A DNA stretch of 39,819 bases, taken from the NCBI GenBank assembly GCA_003136575.1, contig PLEX01000097.1, forward strand, positions 29,192 through 69,010, in the 5' to 3' direction. The position numbers were made by a program, and so were the translations under genes. Each line of letters starts with the position of its first letter. Positions within the stretch are counted from its first letter, which is position 1. Positions 32,877 to 39,819 of this stretch are shown one piece after another. The notes below the pieces were generated by a model that saw only the letters and a list, made by a program, of their open reading frames with translations, was not told the origin of the DNA and did not search any database. This stretch comes from Bryobacterales bacterium. GTDB taxonomy: Bacteria > Acidobacteriota > Terriglobia > Bryobacterales > Bryobacteraceae.

Positions 32877-34952
32877 CTACTTCTGCGCTTTGGCGCCAAT
32901 CTTCGACCTGGCGTCTTCAAGACGCTGAGCGATCCGCTTCGCTTCAACCGGATCGGTTTCCGACGGCGATGCCGTCTTCATTTCGGAAACGGCCAGTTCC
33001 CATTCCAGGGCGGCCTCCCTGAACTTGCCCTGCTTGAAGTAAACTTCCGCCAGATGGTCGTGGACCGTCGGGTCCTTCCTGATGCTGCGGTCGTCGCGCG
33101 AATCGAGAGCCTGCTTCAGTTCTCCCTCGGCCTGATCCAGACGGTTCTGCCGGTAGTGAACCCAGCCCAGGCTGTCGAGGTAAGCCCCGCTGTCGGGTTG
33201 CAGATCCACGGCCTTCGAGATGAGTTGCTGCGCTTCGTCGAGCCGCACGTTACGATCGGCCAGCATGTAGCCGAGATAATTGAGCGCCCCGGCGTTTTCC
33301 GGGTCCGCCTTCAGCACGACGCGGAACTGCTTCTCGGCTTCGTCGTAGTTCTTCTCGTGCTCATACATGGCGCCGCGCATAAATGAAATGGCGAGCTTTT
33401 GCTGAGGAGATTTGGCCAGTCCATCGGCTACATCCAGCGTGGCGAGCGCGTCTTTATAGCGCTTGCCCTTCTCCTGAACCTGCGCAATCCGTACCACGAT
33501 TTCCTGGTCTTTGTCGGCGTCGGGCAAACCTTTAAGCTCACCGATCGCCTTGTCGTAGTCGCCCAGCGTGGCAAGTAACGACGCATGCTCTTCGATAATC
33601 ATCTTGTCGCTCGGGAATTTCTTCAGCGCCGCATCGCCCGCCCCACGCGCGCCCTTGAAATCCTTCGCTTCAAGGAGCGTATCGATCACTTCCACTTCGA
33701 CCGCCGGCGCGGCATCCGGCTTCAGATCGGCGATCTGGCGGTAAGAAAGCACGGCTTCCGCAGTCTTGTCGACGTTCTTCTGCATGTTTGCCAGCGAGCG
33801 CAACATGCGGATACGCTCCAGCCGTTCGGCATCGGCGTACACCGCTTTCTTCGTTTCCTTCAGGATTTCTTCGACAGTGGCAATCGCGTCCGCGGTCTTG
33901 CCTTCGGCATCCATCAATTCCGCCTCCGACATACGGACGGCGAGGTTGTTGTCGATGGCCTTGGCGCGCGCCAAAGCCTCGTGAGCTTTCGGGTAATTGC
34001 GTTTACGTCCCCACAGATCGGCCAACTCAATCAGGTCGTCGGTGCTCTTCGGCTCCACGGCGGCCAGATCGGTCCACGCGGCGATGGCTTCGTCGATGCG
34101 GTTGGTGTTCAGCAGCGCATCGCAGTACTTGTGGCGGATTTGATTGTCGCGCGCAAGCGGTACCAGGCGCTTCCAGATATCGGCGGCCTTGTTGAAATCG
34201 CGGCTGTCTTCGTAGAGTTCACCCAGGATCTGGATCGTATTGGGATCGCCGTCTTCGCCCGTTATCGGTTCAAGGAGCGCAATGGCGGAGGCGAAATCGC
34301 CGCGGCCCGCGTAAAGCTCAGCGAGACCGGTAAGCGCATCGTCGTCGGCCGCATCGAGCGCGACGACGGCCTTGTAGGCCTTTTCGGCCGCAGCGTCGTT
34401 CCTTGCAACCCGATACAGGTGAGCGAGCGAAGACAGGCTTTCGACGTCCTTCGGATCGATATCCGCCGCACGCTGGTAATGCTGGATCGCGTTACGGAGG
34501 GCTTCGGGATCGACTTTGCCTTGCTCCGGATCGAGCTGTGCGGCGTACATTCTGGCGAGAATTTTTTCCGCGCCCGCGTCGTTGGGATTGGCGGCGATGA
34601 TTTTGCTGGCGAGTTCGTTGGCCTTTTCGGCCTGCCCGGCGCGCATATAAAACTCGGCGAGTTCTTCGCCGATGACGGGATCCGCGGGATCCAGAGCCAT
34701 GGCCTTTTTGTAATACTCGATGGCCTGGTTCACGAACTGCGGGCGGCCTCCGAATTTAGCGGCTTCTTCCGCATACAGGTGGGCCATCGCGTAGTTATAA
34801 TAAGCGTCGGCTTTGCCGCCGGAGACGGACACGGCGGAGCCGGGAGCGGCCGCTGCCGGGCGGTTTTGAGGCGCCTGACAGTAAGCGGGAACCGCTGCGG
34901 CTAACCACGCCAAGCCGAGAATAACGATCGCATTGTGCGCGCGGCCATTCAT
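32877..34952 (-). CDS. Exported TPR-repeat protein
   Basis: 691 residues. A signal peptide (1-26, ending YCQA) and a Pro/Ala linker precede a long array of tetratricopeptide repeats from about residue 48 to about 650, for example AIEYYKKAMALDPADPVIGEELAEFYMRAG and AEKQFRVVLKADPENAGALNYLGYML. The regular A-x-x-Y/LG spacing makes an alpha-solenoid that usually binds partner proteins. A role in envelope assembly or exopolysaccharide is possible but unproven. The ATG at 34952 is preceded by GGAAGG about 12 nt upstream; the frame remains open further upstream into the miaA region, but those codons are not homologous. It is divergent from miaA. Confidence 0.88.
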   Translation of the reverse strand: MNGRAHNAIVILGLAWLAAAVPAYCQAPQNRPAAAAPGSAVSVSGGKADAYYNYAMAHLYAEEAAKFGGRPQFVNQAIEYYKKAMALDPADPVIGEELAEFYMRAGQAEKANELASKIIAANPNDAGAEKILARMYAAQLDPEQGKVDPEALRNAIQHYQRAADIDPKDVESLSSLAHLYRVARNDAAAEKAYKAVVALDAADDDALTGLAELYAGRGDFASAIALLEPITGEDGDPNTIQILGELYEDSRDFNKAADIWKRLVPLARDNQIRHKYCDALLNTNRIDEAIAAWTDLAAVEPKSTDDLIELADLWGRKRNYPKAHEALARAKAIDNNLAVRMSEAELMDAEGKTADAIATVEEILKETKKAVYADAERLERIRMLRSLANMQKNVDKTAEAVLSYRQIADLKPDAAPAVEVEVIDTLLEAKDFKGARGAGDAALKKFPSDKMIIEEHASLLATLGDYDKAIGELKGLPDADKDQEIVVRIAQVQEKGKRYKDALATLDVADGLAKSPQQKLAISFMRGAMYEHEKNYDEAEKQFRVVLKADPENAGALNYLGYMLADRNVRLDEAQQLISKAVDLQPDSGAYLDSLGWVHYRQNRLDQAEGELKQALDSRDDRSIRKDPTVHDHLAEVYFKQGKFREAALEWELAVSEMKTASPSETDPVEAKRIAQRLEDARSKIGAKAQK

Positions 34953-35055
34953 GTTGAGATATCGCCTTCCTTGTACGGCCTGTGCGAAGATCGTCGCCGA
35001 GCCGGACGTGTTGTCATCATTGTATAACGTCCCTGAAAGTGAATTGCCCGAATCA

Positions 35056-36168
35056 GTGACATTGCGATTGCCGGAGAACGATCTCACCGAGCCGTCCGCG
35101 TCGGGAACGCGCGCGACGCCGTTAGCGGCGTCAGCCGAGCCACTTGTCCAAAACCCCGCGGCGCTCGCCCAAAACCCCGCGGCGGCGCTGGTCGCCATCG
35201 CCGGCCCCACAGGTTCCGGCAAGAGCGAACTGGCGCTCCGGCTGGCTGAGAAACTTGGCGGCGAGATCGTCAATTGCGATTCCGTTCAGGTCTTCCGGTA
35301 TTTCGACATCGGGACAGCCAAATTGCCGGAAAAGGACCAGCGCGGCATACCCCACCATCTGATTGACGCGCTCGAACCGGATCGGGTATTCACTGCCGGC
35401 GATTTTGCCAGGGTCGCCCGGACGATTTTACACGAAATTACGGGTCGCGGCCGCTTGCCGATCGTGGTGGGTGGGACGGGCTTTTATCTCCGGGCGCTGA
35501 TTGAGGGTCTGGCGCCCGGCCCGGCTCGCGACCCCGGTTTGCGAGCGAGGCTGGCCGCGAGAGAAGCCCGACGGCCGGGTTCGATTCATCGGCTGCTGAG
35601 CAGATTCGATCGGGCGACGGCCACGAGGATGCATCCGAACGACGTGCCGAAGGCGATGCGCGCACTCGAAATCTGTCTGGTCTCCCGGCGTCCGGCCGCG
35701 GAGGTCTTCGCCGGCGGAAGAGATGGGCTTATGGGATATCGGGTTCTGAAGATTGGGTTATTCCCGGATCGGGAGAAGCTTGTCGCGCGGCTTGAGGCTC
35801 GCGTCGAAGCCATGTTCGCCGGGGGATTGGTTGCCGAGGTGGAATCGATTCTTGCCCGGGGAGTTCCGTCGACCGCGAAGCCGTTTGAGTCGATCGGCTA
35901 CAAACAGGCGTTGCAGGTCGTACGCGGGGAATTATCGACTAGAGACGCCATTTTCTACGCAAAGCGGGACACCCGTCAATACGCAAAACGGCAAATGACC
36001 TGGTTCCGTCAGGAGCCCGGTCTCGAGGCGGTGAAGGGCTTCGGGGACGTCGACTCCGTCTGTGCGCAGGTTGTCTCCCGCGTGGCGGCGTTCCTTCCCG
36101 AAACATCGGACGAACATCCCGGAAAACAGCAGGCCCCCGCTCTAATTTTCCCGCCGCTCATCCGATAA
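35056..36168 (+). CDS. miaA: tRNA dimethylallyltransferase
   Basis: About 370 residues. MiaA transfers a dimethylallyl group to A37 of tRNAs that read codons starting with U. GPTGSGKS (residues 50-57 from GTG 35056) is the P-loop, NCDSVQVFRYFDIGTAK the DSxQ-type motif, HHLID and GGTGFYLRALIEG follow, and IGYKQALQV and YAKRQMTWFR are the C-terminal tRNA-contact motifs. The usual start is only a few residues before the P-loop, but here no ATG, GTG or TTG lies nearer than TTG 35068, so an extension of about 45 residues is likely. GTG 35056 is a tentative choice. The extension contains a 21-bp-period repeat. Confidence 0.92.
   Translation: MTLRLPENDLTEPSASGTRATPLAASAEPLVQNPAALAQNPAAALVAIAGPTGSGKSELALRLAEKLGGEIVNCDSVQVFRYFDIGTAKLPEKDQRGIPHHLIDALEPDRVFTAGDFARVARTILHEITGRGRLPIVVGGTGFYLRALIEGLAPGPARDPGLRARLAAREARRPGSIHRLLSRFDRATATRMHPNDVPKAMRALEICLVSRRPAAEVFAGGRDGLMGYRVLKIGLFPDREKLVARLEARVEAMFAGGLVAEVESILARGVPSTAKPFESIGYKQALQVVRGELSTRDAIFYAKRDTRQYAKRQMTWFRQEPGLEAVKGFGDVDSVCAQVVSRVAAFLPETSDEHPGKQQAPALIFPPLIR
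35148..35184 (+). repeat. 21-bp-period direct repeat in the miaA 5' region
   Basis: CCAAAACCCCGCGGCG occurs at 35148-35163 and again at 35169-35184, encoding a repeated QNPAA unit just ahead of the MiaA P-loop. It looks like a short slippage duplication. Confidence 0.75.
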
Positions 36169-36228
36169 GACAAACAGGGGCGTTCGCACCACGCCCCAAC
36201 CTTTGGCACCTCTTTACAGGAGCTTATC

Positions 36229-37869
36229 TTGCCTACTGAAATCCTTATCGTCGAGGACGATCATTTCCTCGCACTCAATCTGAAGAAAAGACTGGAGTTA
36301 TGCGACTATTCCGTGTCCGCAATCGTGGATAGCTCGGAAGACGCCATCGCCGGCGTCGAGCGCCTGCGGCCGTCGCTGGTTCTGATGGACGTGCAACTGC
36401 GCGGCCCCCGGGACGGCATCGATACGGCGGATCTGATCCGGAAACAATTTCGCGTACCCGTCATATTTGTGACAGGGTGCGCCGACAGCGAAACGCTGGA
36501 TCGGGCCCGAATTACCGAGCCCTTCGGATATGTGGTGAAGCCGTTTCAGGGCGTCGATTTTCGCGCCCAGATTGAGATGGCGCTCTGGAAACACAAAATG
36601 GAACAGAAGCTGCGCCTCAGCGAAGCGTGGCTTTCCATGACTTTTCAAAACGTCGCCGACGCGCTGATCACCACCGACGCCGACGGGAACATCGCCACGA
36701 TAAATCCGCCTGCGGCACAATTAACCGGCTGGACGAGCGAAGAAGCCCAGGGGCAAGCCCTTCTCACGGTCTTCGATGTCGTTGACGAGGCTACGGAACT
36801 CGCGGTGACGCCTCCGCTGCTCCTGGTTGGGTCGGCCAAGAGCGCAGGCAGACCTGCCGATGGCGTGCTAAGCGAACCTCCCGCAAGTGAAGGAAAGGTG
36901 TCAGTCGACCCCGGACCTCCTGCCGGGCCCCCTACTTTCAAACTCACGCCACGGGGTACCGGGGAGACACTCATCGTGGAGGCGGAGGTATCGGCCATTC
37001 GGGATGAATGCAAACTGAATGGGTTCATTGTGGTTTTTCGCGACATCTCAGCCAGGCGGGAGGCTGAAAAACAAGCTCGCCGTTTGCAGAAGATGAATGC
37101 CATGAGTCTTCTTGCCACGGGTCTGGGACGCGAACTGGCCGAATCGCAGAACCGGATGGAGACATGTCTGAAGCAGCTGATTGAAAGGTCCGAGGGAGGC
37201 GCCGGAGCGCGCCTTCTGTGGGATGTCTACGAACGCTGCGCCCAGCAGCAGGCGACCATTCAGCAACTCATCGCTTTGGGCAGAAGCGAAGCCGGACAGG
37301 TGGTTCCCCTGGATATCAACGAGTGGCTGTCCGGAATGGAAGACCAGATTCGGAAGGTTGTCGGAGTCAACCGCACCCTGACGCTGAAACTGCAGCCGGG
37401 CACACTCCCGATCCAGATCGACCCGAGAAAGCTCCGGGAGAATCTGCTCCGCCTCGCCGAGGATGCGCGGCTTGCCACCGCCCATGGCGGAGAAATCGTC
37501 ATCGAGACTTCGGTCCAGGGGACGCGCAGACTGAACCCACGCGTTCAGATCGTGGTTCGGGACGATCGTAAGCCGTTGAAGGGCGTCGCCAAAGAGCGCG
37601 CCTTCGATCCCTACTATCAGGCGAGGCCAGGCAAGCGTAATCCGGGTTTCTCTCTGGCGCTGGTTTATCAGTTCGTCGCAATCAGCGGCGGCACGATCGA
37701 GCTGGAAAGCAGGCAGGGAGAGGGTTCTGCGTATCTCATCAGCTTCCCGGCGCTCGAAGGCTCCGGTAAGACGATCGGGGACGGCGGCCCGACGGAGAAC
37801 CCCCGAACCGGCGACGTCCATGCGTTCAGCGCGGGAAACGCGCCCGTCGCAGCGAATGCCGCGTGTTGA
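36229..37869 (+). CDS. Response regulator fused to PAS and a degenerate histidine-kinase module
   Basis: 546 residues. Residues 1-120 are a receiver domain with E9, D10 and D11, phospho-acceptor D54, T82 and K104 all intact. A PAS domain follows (about 133-275, split by a Pro-rich insert at 195-240). Residues 278-345 resemble a dimerisation region, but the position of the phosphorylated His is R301. The ATPase-like domain (about 395-505) keeps the fold, but the N-box Asn is D412 and the G1 and G2 Gly residues are replaced (RKP at 447-449; P472, F474, S475). It is likely a signalling output module without kinase activity. TTG at 36229 is chosen because of CAGGAG 8 nt upstream. It follows miaA and precedes a sensor kinase. 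Confidence 0.85.
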   Translation: MPTEILIVEDDHFLALNLKKRLELCDYSVSAIVDSSEDAIAGVERLRPSLVLMDVQLRGPRDGIDTADLIRKQFRVPVIFVTGCADSETLDRARITEPFGYVVKPFQGVDFRAQIEMALWKHKMEQKLRLSEAWLSMTFQNVADALITTDADGNIATINPPAAQLTGWTSEEAQGQALLTVFDVVDEATELAVTPPLLLVGSAKSAGRPADGVLSEPPASEGKVSVDPGPPAGPPTFKLTPRGTGETLIVEAEVSAIRDECKLNGFIVVFRDISARREAEKQARRLQKMNAMSLLATGLGRELAESQNRMETCLKQLIERSEGGAGARLLWDVYERCAQQQATIQQLIALGRSEAGQVVPLDINEWLSGMEDQIRKVVGVNRTLTLKLQPGTLPIQIDPRKLRENLLRLAEDARLATAHGGEIVIETSVQGTRRLNPRVQIVVRDDRKPLKGVAKERAFDPYYQARPGKRNPGFSLALVYQFVAISGGTIELESRQGEGSAYLISFPALEGSGKTIGDGGPTENPRTGDVHAFSAGNAPVAANAAC

Positions 37870-38104
37870 GTCTCGCCGGGCCCGGCCCGGAAGCTCCGGG
37901 CAGCACGGCCTGCAGCATCGCCCGGCATTAGGTTCGCAATGGCTTTCGCGCATTTCCCCTCTGCAATGAGGGCGCGGCGGCGACGAGTGACAGTTTCGCC
38001 GCGCAGCCAGCGGGAAATGGTTTGCCCGCTGGTCCTCGCGAACGGACGGATTGCCATACCGAAAGGCCGCGGGAGTGCCGATAAAACCAGCAAGAGAGGA
38101 TCGA
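37870..38104. other. 235-bp gap between the two signalling genes
   Basis: No recognisable gene; it includes GC-rich sequence with GGCCCGG repeats just after the stop of the previous gene, which could act as a weak terminator, and GAGAGGA before the next start. Confidence 0.4.
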
Positions 38105-39819
38105 ATGCCCGTTACCGATTCGACAGTTTCGGACCAGAGTTCCGAACCGCGGATGATAACGTCGACGGTCACGACGTTCCTTGAAAAAACGGCGGCGGCA
38201 CTGACACGAGCCATGCCGCTTCGCGACGTGCTCCAGATCTGCGCTCAGAACATGGTGGACTACCTGGACGCCGCCGCGGCGCGGATTTGGGTATTGTCGG
38301 AAGACAAACGTCGGCTCGAGTTGTGCGCGAGCGCTGGTCTCCCCGCGATTTTCTCCACCGTTGACGCAGGTGAGTTCAGGATCGGGCGCATATTGTCGGA
38401 GGGCCGGCCTCACCTCTCCAACAACATCCCGAACGATCCACTCTTCGGAAACAGCGAATGGGCGCTGAACGAAGGGCTTGTCGGGTATGCGGGGTATCCG
38501 ATGATCTCGCGTGGCAGGCCAACCGGTGTCATGTCCCTGTTCTCGCGGCGGCCGCTCGCAGGCGGTATTCTCGGGGCTCTGTCGGTGGCTTCGAGCAACC
38601 TCGCTCTGCTGGTGGAACGCTCCCATACGGAAACCAGGCTGCATACCGCTATCGAAGAGGCACAGTCGCTGATTGGGGCGATGCCAAACGGAATTCTTCT
38701 CGTCGACCGGAGCGGGGCGATCAGATTCGTCAACGCTCCCGCGCAGGCCATGTTCGGGTACGAAAAGATGGAACTGATCGGCTGCCCGGTTGAAACGTTG
38801 CTGCCCGCCGCTCTCCGCGAGGCGCATCCGGGGAAACGAGAAAGCTTCTTCGCCAGCCCGCACGCACGGGCGATGGGAACGGGTCGCGATCTGTTTGCCG
38901 TACGCAAGGACGGTTCCGGGTTCCCGGTGGAGGTTGGCCTGAACCCCGTTACCGTTGACGGCGAAACTTCGGTCGTGTGTTCTATCGTCGATATCACGCA
39001 GCGGAAGCGGAGCGAAGCTATTCTGGTGCGCGCCAGCCACAAGGCCCAACTGGTGATTGAATCGGTTCCAAACGGCATCCTGGTGGTGAACCGGGAAGGC
39101 GTGATCACGCTTGCCAACACTGCCGCCATCAACCTGTTCGGCTACCAGCGCTCCAGCCTGATCGGACAGCCTGTTGAAATCCTGTTGCCCCCGGCTTTGC
39201 GCGCCGCGCACCCGGGTGAACGCAAGTCGTTCTTTCTGGATCCTCACGCGCGACCCATGGGTTCCGGACGGGACTTGTTCGCCATGCGCAGCGACGGTTC
39301 CGAGTTTCCCGTCGAGATCGGCCTGAATCCGATCGACATGGATGGCGAGGCGTCGGTGCTGTGCTCGATCGTGGATATCACGGAACGCAAACGGGTCGAA
39401 ATGCTTCTGCAGGAGTCCGTCCACCGCCTCACGCTCGCTACGCGCGGCGCGGGAGTCGGCATCTGGGACTACGACGTCGCGAGCAGCGTGGTGAACTGGG
39501 ACGATCAGATGGCTCGCCTCTACGGAATCACCGGAGACCGGTTCGCCGGAACTTACGAGGCATGGTACATGGCTGTTCATCCGGAAGACCGGTCCCGGGC
39601 GATCGACGAGGTCCGGCTTGCGTTGAGCGGCGACAAAGACTTAGACACGGAGTACCGGATCGTCTGGCCCGACGGGACGATTCACGATATCCGCGCGCTC
39701 GCCGTAGTGCAGCGTAATGCGGCCGGACAGCCCGTTCGCATGGTCGGAACCAACTGGGACATGACCGCGCAGCGGCGCGCGGCGCAGATGAAGTCGGAGT
39801 TTCTCGCCAACATGAGCCA
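38105..39819 (+). CDS. GAF-PAS-PAS-PAS sensor histidine kinase (3' end outside window)
   Basis: The first 571 residues are present. Residues about 15-175 form a GAF domain (MPLRDVLQICAQNMVDYLDAAAARIWV). Two highly similar PAS-PAC units follow (about 188-305 and 315-430; PNGILLVDRSG and PNGILVVNREG, each ending in SIVDIT(Q/E)RKR), and a third PAS (about 440-560; GVGIWDYDVASSVVNWDDQM). The window ends at MKSEFLANMS, the beginning of the HisKA dimerisation helix, one base before the codon of the likely phosphorylated His is complete. The kinase catalytic domain lies beyond the window. GAGAGGA precedes the ATG. Adjacent to the receiver-pseudokinase, with which it may form a pathway. Confidence 0.9.
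   Translation, partial: MPVTDSTVSDQSSEPRMITSTVTTFLEKTAAALTRAMPLRDVLQICAQNMVDYLDAAAARIWVLSEDKRRLELCASAGLPAIFSTVDAGEFRIGRILSEGRPHLSNNIPNDPLFGNSEWALNEGLVGYAGYPMISRGRPTGVMSLFSRRPLAGGILGALSVASSNLALLVERSHTETRLHTAIEEAQSLIGAMPNGILLVDRSGAIRFVNAPAQAMFGYEKMELIGCPVETLLPAALREAHPGKRESFFASPHARAMGTGRDLFAVRKDGSGFPVEVGLNPVTVDGETSVVCSIVDITQRKRSEAILVRASHKAQLVIESVPNGILVVNREGVITLANTAAINLFGYQRSSLIGQPVEILLPPALRAAHPGERKSFFLDPHARPMGSGRDLFAMRSDGSEFPVEIGLNPIDMDGEASVLCSIVDITERKRVEMLLQESVHRLTLATRGAGVGIWDYDVASSVVNWDDQMARLYGITGDRFAGTYEAWYMAVHPEDRSRAIDEVRLALSGDKDLDTEYRIVWPDGTIHDIRALAVVQRNAAGQPVRMVGTNWDMTAQRRAAQMKSEFLANMS

Noticed and set aside
37928..39580. A 550-codon open frame on the minus strand opposite the GAF-PAS kinase
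   Set aside because: It mirrors a clearly coding plus-strand frame with strong GAF/PAS homology; long antisense frames are common in GC-rich genes. No domain and no ribosome site were seen.
1..39819. tRNA, rRNA and CRISPR features
   Set aside because: I looked for T-loop GGTTCGAATCC-type sequences, rRNA signatures and regularly spaced repeats, and found none; a covariance-model scan would be the decisive check.

Overview
The window looks like about 40 kb of chromosome from an Acidobacteriota soil bacterium, most likely near Bryobacterales/Solibacter. This is inferred from gene content: a very large Oar-type TonB receptor, a cytochrome c-PQQ propeller fusion, a PEP-CTERM protein, an exosortase-type CAAX protease, YtrA-type ABC operons and a GC-rich base composition. 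No tRNA, rRNA, CRISPR array or intact mobile element was seen.

Layout. 1-5.9 kb: the end of a ferredoxin gene, a secreted double cupin, an HGSNAT-like membrane acyltransferase, a glycerol uptake pair (glpK-glpF) and a PEP-CTERM surface protein behind a structured leader. 6.1-6.75 kb: a decayed second glpF piece and a truncated IS630 transposase. 6.8-10.3 kb: a giant TonB-dependent receptor on the minus strand. 10.3-11.5 kb: gene-poor DNA with an ISKra4-type remnant. 11.5-18.3 kb: a secreted Cip1-like protein, a frameshifted AAA/DUF4143 ATPase, a class III sirtuin next to gluQ, a small membrane protein, a frameshifted serine hydrolase and a beta-carbonic anhydrase. 18.4-22.2 kb: a cytochrome c-PQQ enzyme and a GntR(YtrA)-ATPase-permease operon with a strong overlapping promoter/operator. 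22.7-23.4 kb: a broken ISNCY transposase. 23.5-25.3 kb: a Tat-type sugar isomerase-like protein, a TfoX-like small protein and a hypothetical. 25.6-28.7 kb: an ABC ATPase plus a 734-aa protein joining an ABC-2 permease to an amidohydrolase. 28.8-36.2 kb: a methyltransferase, a truncated dehydrogenase, a CAAX protease, an M23 peptidase, a polysaccharide-export-type permease, a TPR protein and miaA. 36.2 kb to the end: a receiver-PAS-degenerate kinase and a GAF-PAS-PAS-PAS sensor kinase cut by the window edge.

Most genes are ordinary housekeeping or accessory functions. The most unusual items are the permease-amidohydrolase fusion (an extracytoplasmic hydrolase apparently tethered to an ABC exporter), the response regulator fused to a kinase module that has lost its catalytic residues, the switch-like leader before the PEP-CTERM gene, and a recurring promoter arrangement (-10 hexamer 9-14 nt before the start codon, no Shine-Dalgarno) that suggests leaderless mRNAs. 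Several genes are decayed (glpF copy, ATPase, serine hydrolase, dehydrogenase, three transposases), so parts of the window are an IS and pseudogene graveyard.
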